The notes below the pieces were generated by a model. The model was not told the DNA's origin and searched no databases. It saw only the letters and a program-made list of their open reading frames with translations. 34,446 bases of DNA from Fidelibacterota bacterium (GTDB taxonomy: Bacteria > Fidelibacterota > Marinisomatia > Marinisomatales > TCS55): assembly GCA_022561485.1 (NCBI GenBank), contig JADFRD010000016.1, positions 1-34,446 of the forward strand, in the 5' to 3' direction. The first letter of the stretch is position 1, and each line of letters begins with the position of its first letter. The translations under genes and the position numbers were made by a program. This document shows, piece by piece, positions 1 through 8,038 of this stretch.

Positions 1-131
1 GAATGTCCGGGTTGCGGATCGTAGTCACATTGGCTCATAGTATGAAAGAGAATCATTCTAAATATGGAATTGCTTCACTTTGTGTTGGGCATGGTCAAGG
101 TGTCGCAATGTTATTGAGGGGTGAGATTTAA
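1..131 (+). CDS. Thiolase (acetyl-CoA acetyltransferase family), C-terminal end only
   Basis: Only the last 42 or so codons are in the window, read from base 3 to the TAA at 129-131. The fragment contains SGLRIVVTLAHSM and then YGIASLCVGHGQG. This matches the thiolase C-terminus, in which a conserved His (usually in a GHP or HEM context) is followed by YG-ATLCVGGGQG with the second active-site Cys. Thiolases cleave or form beta-ketoacyl-CoA. The gene ends 60 bp before a molybdenum hydroxylase operon of the hydroxybenzoyl-CoA reductase type, so a CoA-thioester degradation cluster may extend to the left; that is inference. The family call is good, but the substrate cannot be judged from this piece. 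Confidence 0.85.
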   Translation, partial: MSGLRIVVTLAHSMKENHSKYGIASLCVGHGQGVAMLLRGEI

Positions 132-191
132 CCACATTACTATAATGCACAGAAAATCTTAAATGAGTGTTCTTTAAAAAAATTTAAAGAT

Positions 192-665
192 ATGGGTTTA
201 AAACAAATAGAATTGACTGTAAACGATTTTTCCCATCCCTTCCTAGTGGAATCTGATGAGACACTATTATTTACATTGAGAAACCGACTATACTTAACCG
301 GAACCAAAGAGGGATGTAATCAAGGGACCTGCGGCAGCTGCACTGTGCTTCTGGATGGAAAACCGGTTTTATCCTGTATGACTCCAACTCTTAGATGTGT
401 GGAGAAAAAAGTCATCACAATCGAAGGTATTAGTTCAGGAGAAAATTTGCATCCGGTGCAGAAATATTTAGTAAAAAACGGTGGACTGCAATGCGGATTC
501 TGTACTCCGGGTGTGGTGATGACGGCTGTGCCCTTTCTTGAAGAAAACCCCGATGCTTCACGCAGAGAAATCAAAGAAGGTCTTTCCGGTAATCTTTGTC
601 GTTGTACCGGTTATAAAAAAATTATTGACGCATTAGAGAATGCTGCGGCGGAAATGCGGTCATGA
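192..665 (+). CDS. Molybdenum hydroxylase, small [2Fe-2S] subunit (4-hydroxybenzoyl-CoA reductase gamma / CoxS type)
   Basis: A 157-residue iron-sulfur subunit of a xanthine oxidase-family enzyme. The N-terminal plant-type ferredoxin domain binds one [2Fe-2S] cluster through C42, C47, C50 and C62 (CNQGTCGSC...SC). The C-terminal helical domain binds the second through C101, C104, C136 and C138 (QCGFCTPG and LCRCTGY). It carries electrons between the molybdenum site of the large subunit and the FAD/[4Fe-4S] subunit. The length is normal for the family. The stop overlaps the start of the large-subunit gene (ATGA at 662-665), so translation is probably coupled. The order small-large-medium is that of the Rhodopseudomonas hbaBCD genes. 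No good Shine-Dalgarno sequence precedes the ATG. Confidence 0.93.
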   Translation: MGLKQIELTVNDFSHPFLVESDETLLFTLRNRLYLTGTKEGCNQGTCGSCTVLLDGKPVLSCMTPTLRCVEKKVITIEGISSGENLHPVQKYLVKNGGLQCGFCTPGVVMTAVPFLEENPDASRREIKEGLSGNLCRCTGYKKIIDALENAAAEMRS

Positions 666-2938
666 GTGGCTCCATAGGCAAACCAACCCCATTTATCGAT
701 GCGGTCCAGAAAGTCACCGGTCAGGCAATGTACGCTGACGATTATCGAATGCCAAATATGCTCTACGTCAGTTTTTTCAGAAGTACGGAATCTCATGCAA
801 AAATTTCTAAACTTGATATTTCTGAAGCAGAATCATACCCCGGTGTATGTGCTGTTGCTATAGGAAAAGATATTCCAATTTCATTTGGTGTATTACCCAT
901 AAGTCCTGACGAAAATGCAATCGCTGTGGAAAAAGTTCGCTATAAAGGTGAAATCGTGGCAGCGGTGGCAGCAGAAACCATCAAAGCAGCCCGGGAAGCT
1001 GTGGAGAAAATCAAAGTTGTATATGAACCAATAAAGGCATTTTTCGATCCAAAGGATTCACTGGAAGTATGTGCGCCGGAAGAACAAATACACTCTCATA
1101 CAAAAAATGGGAAAAATATTCATAAGACTGCCGAATTACGCTTTAACGAACCGGAAAAAGAATTAGAGATTGCTAAAAACAAGCAATCAGGATTCTTCAA
1201 GTTTGCTGGTGTAACCCACGCTTTTACCGAACCACATTCTACTCTGGCTATTTGGAACAGGGATGATACCCTTACGGTGATTAGCGCTACTCAGGTTCCT
1301 TTTTATCTACATAAAAATATATCGAAGGTACTTGGGATACCTTTGCACAAAATTCAGGTAAAAAAACCAACATTAGGAGGTGGGTTCGGCGGAAAAAGTG
1401 ACCCATTTCCTCATGAAATAATCACTGCCTACCTCGCCAAGAAAACGAAACGACCTGTTAAATGCACTTTTTCCCGTGAGGAAGTATTCATCACTCATCA
1501 CGGACGGCACCCTACCGAATTGTCCATGTCGGTATCGTGCGATGATGACGGTATAATTACAGCATTAGATACGGACATCATTATTGATGGCGGAGCGTAT
1601 GGAAGTTTTGGCGTCGTAACATCCTATTATAATGGTGTGCTATTACAAGGGCCTTATAAGATTAATAAATTTGGTTTCAGAACACGGAGGACATACACCA
1701 ATAAACATCAATGCGGCGCCATGCGTGGGCATGGAGCTGTTAATCCAAGGTATGCAGTTGAAGTTCTTCTGGATATGATGGCTCAGAGTTTAAATATGGA
1801 CCCCTGTGATCTGCGAAATAAGAATTTTCTACCGGAGAATACACTCACTGTCGGTGAATTTAGAATTACCAGTAACGGTGTTCGAGAATGTCTTGAAGCA
1901 GTTCGAAGGAAGTCCGACTGGGATAATCGCTACGGTAAACTTCCCTTTGGACGAGGATTGGGTGTTGCCTGTGGATTCTTTATCAGCGGAAGTGCTCTGC
2001 CAATTATATGGAATCGATATCCCCAAACAGTGGTTCACGCCAAGCTGGATTTTGACGGAAGAATTGTCATGTTTAGCGGTGCCAGTGATATTGGCCAGGG
2101 AAGTGATACATTGCTGGTTCAAATTGCTGCTGAAGAATTAGGTATCTCCATGGAGTATGTTCAGGTAGAAACGGCAGACACAAAGATAACTCCTGTGGAT
2201 CTGGGAAGTTATTCCAGTCGTGTAACATTTATGGTTGGGAATGCCGCTAAAACAGCCACGACGAAAGTCAGAGAAGAAATGGCCAAAGCCATATCAAAAG
2301 AAAAAGATGTTACTGCGGAAAATCTAATTTTTAATAATTGCCGTATCCATACCAAAGATAAATCCATCGATTTAAGTTGGGAAGAAGGTGTGGAAATTGC
2401 CCTGGCCGGCAGGGGTGCCTTCGTGGAAAGTGGATATTACATTTCCCCGAAGCTTGGTGGGGATTTCAAAGGTTCGGGCGCCGGATTGAGTCCTGCTTAC
2501 AGTTTTGGCGCTTTCATTTCCGAAGTGGATGTAAACCCCAATACAGGCGCAGTAATCGTGACCAAAGTCTGGGGAGCGCACGATTGCGGGAAAGCCTTAA
2601 ATCCGCTCTCTGTAGAAGGACAGATTGAAGGCAGTATTCACATGGGATTGGGTCAGGCTATCTCCGAGGAAATGCGGTATCATAATGGTCAACAGATAAA
2701 TGCCAACTTCTTTGATTATCGTATTCCGTCAAGTTTAGATACTCCTGATATGGATATTACCATTATTGAATCAAACGATGCTGAAGGGCCCTATGGAGCT
2801 AAAGAAGCCGGAGAAGGCCCTATTCATCCGGTATTACCGTCCATTGGTAATGCTATTTATGATGCAGTGGGTATCCGCATGATGGAACTGCCCATCACGC
2901 CGGAGAAGGTCTTATCAAAAATGAAGGAGAATGCATAA
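662..2938 (+). CDS. Molybdenum hydroxylase, large molybdopterin-binding subunit (4-hydroxybenzoyl-CoA reductase alpha-like)
   Basis: A 758-residue catalytic subunit of the xanthine oxidase family, which binds the molybdenum cofactor and acts on the substrate. It has the molybdopterin loop GGGFGGK at residues 239-245, the segment MRGHGAVNPRYAVE typical of aromatic acyl-CoA reductases, and near the C-terminus GAKEAGEGPIHPVLP. Glu715 there aligns with the catalytic Glu of the family. The last two motifs resemble the alpha subunit of 4-hydroxybenzoyl-CoA reductase more than xanthine or CO dehydrogenase. That enzyme removes the para-hydroxyl reductively during anaerobic breakdown of phenolics. The partner FAD subunit supports this, but the actual substrate is inferred. 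The gene overlaps the small-subunit gene by 4 bp and the FAD-subunit gene by 1 bp (TAATG). Confidence 0.9.
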   Translation: MSGSIGKPTPFIDAVQKVTGQAMYADDYRMPNMLYVSFFRSTESHAKISKLDISEAESYPGVCAVAIGKDIPISFGVLPISPDENAIAVEKVRYKGEIVAAVAAETIKAAREAVEKIKVVYEPIKAFFDPKDSLEVCAPEEQIHSHTKNGKNIHKTAELRFNEPEKELEIAKNKQSGFFKFAGVTHAFTEPHSTLAIWNRDDTLTVISATQVPFYLHKNISKVLGIPLHKIQVKKPTLGGGFGGKSDPFPHEIITAYLAKKTKRPVKCTFSREEVFITHHGRHPTELSMSVSCDDDGIITALDTDIIIDGGAYGSFGVVTSYYNGVLLQGPYKINKFGFRTRRTYTNKHQCGAMRGHGAVNPRYAVEVLLDMMAQSLNMDPCDLRNKNFLPENTLTVGEFRITSNGVRECLEAVRRKSDWDNRYGKLPFGRGLGVACGFFISGSALPIIWNRYPQTVVHAKLDFDGRIVMFSGASDIGQGSDTLLVQIAAEELGISMEYVQVETADTKITPVDLGSYSSRVTFMVGNAAKTATTKVREEMAKAISKEKDVTAENLIFNNCRIHTKDKSIDLSWEEGVEIALAGRGAFVESGYYISPKLGGDFKGSGAGLSPAYSFGAFISEVDVNPNTGAVIVTKVWGAHDCGKALNPLSVEGQIEGSIHMGLGQAISEEMRYHNGQQINANFFDYRIPSSLDTPDMDITIIESNDAEGPYGAKEAGEGPIHPVLPSIGNAIYDAVGIRMMELPITPEKVLSKMKENA

Positions 2939-3858
2939 TGGATTATTACCATACTCCTTCAACGGTGGACGAAGCGTTAACTATCGCAGGAAAACTATCA
3001 GGGAATTATACTTTTTTTGCAGGCGGAACCGATATTCAGAACTATCGCAAACAGCAGCTTGATACGAATGAATATGTCATCGACTTAAGCGAAATAGAAG
3101 AATTAGACTCCATAACGATTGTTGACGGAGCCCTTCACCTAGGGGCCATGACTACATTGGACAAGATAGTTTCTTCTGACGAAATTCAGAACCATTATCC
3201 GATCATCGCTGAAGCTGCAAAGACGGTGGCGACTCCTGTACTGCGCAAGACTGCAACCATCGGTGGAAATCTCCTGGTAACAAACAGATGTACATTTTAC
3301 AATCAATCACAAGAATGGCGCGATGGCGTGGGTTCTTGTCTTCGAGATGTGGGAGATATTTGTCAGGTCACAGGTGGAAAGAATGATTGTTATTCTCGGA
3401 ATGTTTCCGATACAGCAACAGCGCTGATTGTACTTGGCGCGGAAATAACATTAATGACGCCTAATGGAATTATACAAAAATCACTCAAAGATATATACCT
3501 GCCATGTGGTATCAAATTCCACGATTTGGAAGAACGGTGTATTCTGACTCAAATATCTGTGCCTATAGAACCAAAAAAATGGTGGTATAAAAAATTACGG
3601 CTACGGAAAACTCTGGATTTTACATCATTAACAGTTGCCGCAACAATTGATACCGCTGGGATAGCCCGTGTGTGTTTGAATGGTGTTTCTATGTCACCTA
3701 TTCTCATAGAAAAACCGCTCAAAGAATTGACGCTGGAAGGACTCATCAGTATAGCCCGGAAGAATTGCAAGACAGTTGACAATGATTTGATGCCGTTAAA
3801 ATATAGGCGGGAAATGATTAATGTATATTTAAAAGAGTGGTGGAAGAGTTTTCGTTAA
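2938..3858 (+). CDS. Molybdenum hydroxylase, FAD subunit with extra [4Fe-4S] insertion (4-hydroxybenzoyl-CoA reductase beta-like)
   Basis: A 306-residue medium subunit with the FAD motifs FFAGGTDIQ (residues 26-34) and TIGGNL (107-112). Directly after the second motif comes an insertion with C118, C134, C142 and C151 (contexts NRCTFYNQ, GSC, DIC, NDC). The beta subunit of Thauera 4-hydroxybenzoyl-CoA reductase has an insertion of this kind that binds a [4Fe-4S] cluster. As I recall its ligands (122, 138, 146, 155), the spacing 16-8-9 is identical. The cluster lets low-potential electrons run toward the Mo site, the reverse of the usual direction. The C-terminal CO dehydrogenase flavoprotein domain appears complete. 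This gene is the best evidence that the operon encodes a reductive aromatic-CoA enzyme rather than a xanthine dehydrogenase. It is the last gene of the operon. Confidence 0.9.
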   Translation: MDYYHTPSTVDEALTIAGKLSGNYTFFAGGTDIQNYRKQQLDTNEYVIDLSEIEELDSITIVDGALHLGAMTTLDKIVSSDEIQNHYPIIAEAAKTVATPVLRKTATIGGNLLVTNRCTFYNQSQEWRDGVGSCLRDVGDICQVTGGKNDCYSRNVSDTATALIVLGAEITLMTPNGIIQKSLKDIYLPCGIKFHDLEERCILTQISVPIEPKKWWYKKLRLRKTLDFTSLTVAATIDTAGIARVCLNGVSMSPILIEKPLKELTLEGLISIARKNCKTVDNDLMPLKYRREMINVYLKEWWKSFR

Positions 3859-3950
3859 GCCCTTGTTGGTTTGTTTTTACATGCCCCCGCCATAAATGAA
3901 TTGGTAATTATTTCAATATTACAAATGTTTTGGATAGGCTTGATAAATGA

Positions 3951-3992
3951 TTGTATTATTAATTAAAATAGTATATACTAAAGGTATATACT
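3951..3992 (+). promoter_or_regulatory. Toxin-antitoxin promoter with palindromic operator
   Basis: A perfect inverted repeat with 9-bp arms, AGTATATAC (3970-3978) and GTATATACT (3984-3992), is separated by TAAAG. A plausible promoter overlaps it: TTGTAT at 3951-3956, a 17-bp spacer and TATACT at 3974-3979, the -10 lying in the left arm. The sequence AAGGTGA at 3994-4000 is the Shine-Dalgarno for the ATG at 4005. Ribbon-helix-helix antitoxins bind such palindromes and repress their own operon, so autoregulation is the natural reading. The promoter assignment is inference; the palindrome is seen directly. Confidence 0.7.
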
Positions 3993-4004
3993 TAAGGTGA
4001 TTCC

Positions 4005-4244
4005 ATGTCAAAAGCCATATCTGTAAAAATTAAAGATGATATTTTTAACGAAATTGAAGAAATTGTTTCAAAATTAAACATACCACGCAATTCATACATC
4101 AACCTTGCATTGAAATATTTTAATCAATTAAATCGGAGAAAATTTCTAAAAGAAACATTTGCTGAAGAATCGATGTTGGTTCGGGAGAACTCACTTCATA
4201 TTTTGGAAGAATTTGAACAGTTTGAAGAATCTATTAGAGAATGA
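4005..4244 (+). CDS. Ribbon-helix-helix antitoxin (MazE/CopG-like)
   Basis: A 79-residue small protein. The N-terminus KAISVKIKDDIFNEIEEIV reads as a ribbon-helix-helix DNA-binding fold: one beta strand, a helix, a turn at the NIPRNSYI segment and a second helix. The acidic, helical C-terminal tail (LEEFEQFEESIRE) is the part that usually wraps the toxin. Its stop overlaps the toxin start by 4 bp (ATGA at 4241-4244), the normal antitoxin-first layout. A palindromic operator and a good Shine-Dalgarno sequence lie just upstream. It should neutralise the downstream MazF-like RNase and repress the operon together with it. Confidence 0.85.
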   Translation: MSKAISVKIKDDIFNEIEEIVSKLNIPRNSYINLALKYFNQLNRRKFLKETFAEESMLVRENSLHILEEFEQFEESIRE

Positions 4245-4582
4245 ACATCCGAAAATTTTGTGTGTATACCGCAGATTTAAATCCGCAAATGGGAACAGAA
4301 CCCGGCAGGGTTCGTCCGGTAGTAGTAATACAGACAAATCTTTTGAATGATGTTCATCCAAGTACTGTTATTTGCCCAATAACGACAAATATTATTCAGA
4401 AAACAAAATTATTACGAGTACATTTGAAAAAAGGTGAGGGTGGATTAAAAAAGAACTCCGATATTCTAATTGATCAGGTACGGGCAATAGATAATCGACG
4501 ATTTATTGAGCATTTAGGGGAAATAAACACTGTTCATAAACAACAAATTTTAACCAATATTGGTCTACTTATTTTAGAGTAA
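4241..4582 (+). CDS. MazF/PemK-family mRNA interferase toxin
   Basis: A 113-residue toxin of the MazF/PemK fold. The first loop is GTEPGRVRPVVVIQTN, with Arg25; then comes VICPITTNI, with Thr48, and LKKNSDILIDQVRAIDNRR. Arg25 and Thr48 fall at the numbers reported for the catalytic residues of Bacillus MazF. The family cleaves single-stranded mRNA at short specific sites and halts growth when the antitoxin is degraded. The length is normal and no key residue is missing, so it looks active. It is co-transcribed with the antitoxin, and the pair sits as an isolated island between the molybdenum hydroxylase operon and aroC. The cleavage site cannot be predicted. Confidence 0.9.
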   Translation: MNIRKFCVYTADLNPQMGTEPGRVRPVVVIQTNLLNDVHPSTVICPITTNIIQKTKLLRVHLKKGEGGLKKNSDILIDQVRAIDNRRFIEHLGEINTVHKQQILTNIGLLILE

Positions 4583-4598
4583 AAGAAATTAATAATTC

Positions 4599-5759
4599 AT
4601 GATGCATAGACTTAAATACCTCACAGCCGGTGAATCCCACGGACGAGGTCTGTTGGGAATATTAGACGGTATGCCCGCCGGATTGGAGATTACAGAAAAT
4701 TATATTGGTGATCAGCTTGTCCGTCGTCAAATGGGTCATGGTCGCGGCGGACGAATGAAAATTGAAACAGACCGGGCTGAAATCTGGTGCGGTGTACGCC
4801 ATGGGAAAACGCTTGGTTCTCCTGTTGGTCTTCTCATTCATAATAAAGACTGGGAAAACTGGACAAAAAAAATGTCGGTGGAACCTATAGATGATCATAT
4901 TAACAAAGTGACACTCCCCCGTCCTGGTCACGCCGATTTAGCCGGTATTCAAAAATATGGATTTGATGATATCCGCAATGTATTGGAACGGTCATCCGCG
5001 CGAGAAACCACCATGCGTGTTGCGCTTGGGTCTGTATGCAGAAAGCTATTGGTGGAAGTCGGAATCGAAGTTGGCAGTCGTGTTATCCAAATTCATCATG
5101 TGAAAGATGACACTCCTGTTTTTGAAGATTTATCCCCAGACCAATTAAATAAAATAGCCGATAAATCACCCGTTCGGTGTTTAGATAAAAATACTGCAAT
5201 CGCCATGATGAAAACCATCGATGAAGCCAAGGCCAATGGAGACTCGGTTGGCGGACTTTTTGAAGTGGTTGCCACGGGGCTTCCATACGGACTAGGTTCC
5301 TATACCCAATGGGATCAAAAACTCCATGCTCGCATAACCGGTCTTATGATGAGCGTCAATGCCTTCAAAGGGATTGAAATTGGCAGCGGATTTTCCAGCG
5401 GGACAAAATTTGGCAGTGAAGTTCATGATGAAATCGGCTGGGATGGTGAAAAATTTACCCGGTATTCCAACAACGCCGGCGGCATCGAAGGCGGCATGAG
5501 TAACGCCCAGCCAATCGTTTTGAGGATGGTCATGAAACCGATCCCAACGCTAATTAGGCCTTTGCGATCAGTGGATATTCATACCAAGGAGGAAAAGGAT
5601 GCCTACAAGGAACGTACCGATGTCTGCGCGGTTCCGGCTGCTTCCATTATCGCTGAAAGTATGCTTTGCTTTGTGTTGGCAGATGCATTGCTGGAAAAAT
5701 TCGGTGGTGATTCCATGGATCAGCTCAAAGCACATATGAAAGCCACAGCGAAATATTAA
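4599..5759 (+). CDS. aroC: Chorismate synthase
   Basis: A 386-residue enzyme for the last step of the shikimate pathway: 5-enolpyruvylshikimate-3-phosphate to chorismate, using reduced FMN without net redox change. Recognised by the N-terminal TAGESHGRGL, RSSARETTMRVALG, AFKGIEIGSGF and GGIEGGMSNAQP, all FMN- or substrate-binding signatures. The length fits the longer form seen in Firmicutes and related lineages. Two ATG codons (4599, 4602) open the gene; either could be used, and there is no clear Shine-Dalgarno. It lies 16 bp after the toxin gene and 113 bp before aroK, so it may be transcribed with the downstream aro genes. Confidence 0.97.
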   Translation: MMHRLKYLTAGESHGRGLLGILDGMPAGLEITENYIGDQLVRRQMGHGRGGRMKIETDRAEIWCGVRHGKTLGSPVGLLIHNKDWENWTKKMSVEPIDDHINKVTLPRPGHADLAGIQKYGFDDIRNVLERSSARETTMRVALGSVCRKLLVEVGIEVGSRVIQIHHVKDDTPVFEDLSPDQLNKIADKSPVRCLDKNTAIAMMKTIDEAKANGDSVGGLFEVVATGLPYGLGSYTQWDQKLHARITGLMMSVNAFKGIEIGSGFSSGTKFGSEVHDEIGWDGEKFTRYSNNAGGIEGGMSNAQPIVLRMVMKPIPTLIRPLRSVDIHTKEEKDAYKERTDVCAVPAASIIAESMLCFVLADALLEKFGGDSMDQLKAHMKATAKY

Positions 5760-5829
5760 AAGGTGTTCTGGTATTTTGGTCTTTGTGTGTTTACATGTAT
5801 TTGCTTCGTACTATTCTTCAGTTCTAAAA

Positions 5830-5863
5830 ACTTGAATACTTGAACACCTGAATACCTAAACAC
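5830..5863 (+). repeat. Short 8-bp tandem repeat in the aroC-aroK gap
   Basis: Four degenerate copies of an 8-bp unit follow one another: ACTTGAAT, ACTTGAAC, ACCTGAAT, ACCTAAAC. The reverse complement of the unit resembles bases 5762-5775 at the other end of the gap (GGTGTTCTGGTATT), so the gap can fold into a weak hairpin. The function is unknown; it may be a piece of a dispersed intergenic repeat. Confidence 0.6.
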
Positions 5864-5872
5864 AAATTTTAC

Positions 5873-6382
5873 ATGAACACTGGAAATATTTTTTTAATTG
5901 GCATGATGGGCTCAGGGAAATCCACTGTTGGCAAACTGTTAGCTGAAAAAATGCAAATGACCTTTATTGATTTAGATGAAATCATAGAAACAAACGCCCG
6001 AAAAAGTGTGCGTGAACTATTTGAACAAGAAGGTGAGTCTCATTTTCGGAAGTTGGAATCAGAAGCACTGGTAAATATAAAAAAGGAGAATTCAGTCATT
6101 GCTTGCGGCGGCGGAATTATTTTGGATAAGTTAAATCGAAATAAGCTTCAATCTTCAGGAAAGGTTGTTTATCTTCAGTTGTCCATTTCTAAATTGACAA
6201 AACGGCTTCAATCTTTAAACGATCGTCCATTATTGGAAGGAAAAGAGATTGAAAAAGAACTGAACCGAATTTGGGATAAACGGAAAGAATTATATGAAGG
6301 CGTGGCTCAAATGACCATACAAGTTGATAAACAAACACCTGAACAAATTACCAAATTCATCATTGATAAATTAAACCAATGA
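5873..6382 (+). CDS. aroK: Shikimate kinase
   Basis: A 169-residue P-loop kinase that phosphorylates the 3-hydroxyl of shikimate with ATP. Walker A is GMMGSGKST (residues 10-18). The shikimate-binding D33/D35 lie in FIDLDE, Arg59 in HFRKLE, and the Gly-rich ACGGGII at about 77-83. The lid region RLQSLNDRPLLEG is also present. The length is typical. The gene overlaps aroB by 4 bp (ATGA at 6379-6382), so aroK-aroB-aroQ form a tight translational unit. No strong Shine-Dalgarno is seen before the ATG. Confidence 0.95.
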   Translation: MNTGNIFLIGMMGSGKSTVGKLLAEKMQMTFIDLDEIIETNARKSVRELFEQEGESHFRKLESEALVNIKKENSVIACGGGIILDKLNRNKLQSSGKVVYLQLSISKLTKRLQSLNDRPLLEGKEIEKELNRIWDKRKELYEGVAQMTIQVDKQTPEQITKFIIDKLNQ

Positions 6383-7449
6383 AAACAATTCAAGTAAATC
6401 TTGGCCAGCGCTCCTACCCGATCCATGTAGAATCCGGATTATTAAAAGAAATTCCCTCTATTTTATCCATAAAAAATCAAGGACAAAAATGGGTTATCAT
6501 TGCTCAACAAGGCATCATTGATCGATATGGAAACGCATTGAGCGATCAGTTATCTGAAGCGGGTTTTGACACGTTAACAATAGATATCCCAACGGGTGAA
6601 AAGGCAAAAAGTTTTGATGAATACCAGATTATTTTGTCCCGCATGGTGGAAGCCGGCTGCGATCGCTCATCTATAATTCTTGCATTGGGTGGCGGCGTTA
6701 CCGGTGATTTAGCCGGGTTTGCAGCAGCAACGTTCATGCGCGGGGTAGATTATTTTCAAATTCCCACAACACTATTGGCAATGGTGGATTCTTCCATCGG
6801 TGGGAAAACGGGAATCAACATTGCTGAAGGGAAAAACCTTATCGGTGTAATTCATCAACCAAAAGCAGTACTCATTGATCCCGAAATTCTTCATTCTCTG
6901 CCAAAAGAAGAAATCACTTCAGGTTTGGGTGAAATCATAAAATACGGCGCTATTCGGGATAAGGCTTTCTTAACTAGTATTTCTTTATGGCTAGATGATA
7001 TTAATACTTTCCCATTTGAAAAAGCCATTATTCGCTCATGTGAAATTAAAGCAGCTATTGTTTCCAAGGACGAGCGGGAAGGCGATTTGCGGCGGATACT
7101 CAATTTTGGACATACAATCGGCCACGCATTGGAAGCTTATTATGGATATGGTGAAATGCGGCATGGTGATGCGGTTTCTTATGGAATGATCTGCGGCGGA
7201 TGGATTTCAAATCAGCTTGGTTATTTATCGAAACATGACTACCAGAATTTAAAAGATATTATTCAAAAACTTCCTTTACAATCACTCAATAAATTTGATC
7301 CTAATCAAATTATTTCTTTTATTAAAAATGACAAAAAAATAATATCGGGACAATTGCATTTTGTCATTTTAAATGGATTAGGATCGGCTGCAATAACAAA
7401 GAATGTTGCTCATGATATAATACTTGAATCCTTAAAGGAAATTCAATGA
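6379..7449 (+). CDS. aroB: 3-dehydroquinate synthase
   Basis: A 356-residue NAD-dependent, metal-dependent enzyme converting DAHP to 3-dehydroquinate, the second step of the shikimate pathway. Motifs are PTGEKAKSFDEY, the NAD-binding LGGGVTGDLAGFAA, PTTLLAMVDSSIGGKTGIN, GLGEIIKYGAIRD, and the metal-ligand stretch FGHTIGHALEAYYGYGEMRHGDAVSYGM. Everything expected of a full-length AroB is present. The start overlaps aroK and the stop overlaps aroQ, each by 4 bp. Confidence 0.97.
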   Translation: MKTIQVNLGQRSYPIHVESGLLKEIPSILSIKNQGQKWVIIAQQGIIDRYGNALSDQLSEAGFDTLTIDIPTGEKAKSFDEYQIILSRMVEAGCDRSSIILALGGGVTGDLAGFAAATFMRGVDYFQIPTTLLAMVDSSIGGKTGINIAEGKNLIGVIHQPKAVLIDPEILHSLPKEEITSGLGEIIKYGAIRDKAFLTSISLWLDDINTFPFEKAIIRSCEIKAAIVSKDEREGDLRRILNFGHTIGHALEAYYGYGEMRHGDAVSYGMICGGWISNQLGYLSKHDYQNLKDIIQKLPLQSLNKFDPNQIISFIKNDKKIISGQLHFVILNGLGSAAITKNVAHDIILESLKEIQ

Positions 7450-7880
7450 AAATACTCATTATCAACGGTCCAAACCTGAACTTACTAGGAAAACGTGAGT
7501 CTGATATTTACGGCAATGAAACATTAACAGATCTTGAATCATGGCTGGCAGCCACGCCGGAAGCAAGTTCACATGACATTGAATGGTTTCAGTCCAATCA
7601 TGAAGGTGAGATCATTGATATAATTCATGATGCTATGAAAAACACTGATGGGATAATAATAAATCCTGGAGCCTTTACCCACTATTCATACGCCATTCGA
7701 GATGCAATTGCTTCCGTAAATATTCCAACAGTGGAAGTTCATTTAAGCGATATAGAAAATAGAGAAGCGTTCAGAAAAGTTTCCGTTATAAAAGATGTGT
7801 GCATTGATCAGATTAAAGGATTGGGAAAAACAGGTTATTTAAAGGGTCTTGCAGTCCTGACAAAACACATTCCAGATTAA
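7446..7880 (+). CDS. aroQ: 3-dehydroquinate dehydratase, type II
   Basis: A 144-residue type II dehydroquinase, a dodecameric enzyme unrelated to the type I Schiff-base form. It dehydrates 3-dehydroquinate to 3-dehydroshikimate. Signatures are INGPNLNLLGKRESDIYG with the catalytic Tyr, the Asn/His pocket NPGAFTHYSYAIRDAI, and EVHLSDIENREAFRKVSV. It closes the aroK-aroB-aroQ unit. The next 83 bp to the his leader hold no gene and no recognised terminator, so some read-through into the attenuator is possible. Confidence 0.96.
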   Translation: MKILIINGPNLNLLGKRESDIYGNETLTDLESWLAATPEASSHDIEWFQSNHEGEIIDIIHDAMKNTDGIIINPGAFTHYSYAIRDAIASVNIPTVEVHLSDIENREAFRKVSVIKDVCIDQIKGLGKTGYLKGLAVLTKHIPD

Positions 7881-7920
7881 AATACTTTCAATAATAAAAT
7901 ATAAATACAAAAATATTTGT

Positions 7921-7951
7921 TTTGCTACCGAATCAAATTAATCTCTACTTT
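7921..7951 (+). promoter_or_regulatory. Possible his operon promoter
   Basis: TTTG at 7921-7924 and TACTTTCC from 7946 resemble the TTTG / TAnnTTTG pattern of Bacteroidota sigma factors, with about 21 bp between them. Transcription would start near 7957-7960, only a few bases before the leader ATG at 7964. The match is imperfect and rests on position relative to the leader peptide. Confidence 0.3.
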
Positions 7952-7963
7952 CCCTGCCACATT

Positions 7964-8038
7964 ATGAACATGCAACGCCAACATCACCATCATCATTGTC
8001 CTTTTACTCAAGAAGGAAGGTCTCGCGGAGCTGCATAG
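7964..8038 (+). CDS. hisL: Histidine operon leader peptide (HisL-like)
   Basis: A 24-codon open frame from ATG at 7964 to TAG at 8036-8038. Residues 7-11 are five consecutive histidines (codons CAT CAC CAT CAT CAT, 7982-7996). The peptide begins MNMQRQ, followed by the His run and [13 protein letters not shown]. It lies in front of hisG and directly before a strong intrinsic terminator, the arrangement of the enterobacterial hisL attenuator. A ribosome would stall at the His run when charged His-tRNA is scarce. The sequence is not related to enterobacterial HisL outside the His run. There is no Shine-Dalgarno, as is common in Bacteroidota-like genomes. Confidence 0.85.
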   Translation: MNMQRQHHHHHCPFTQEGRSRGAA

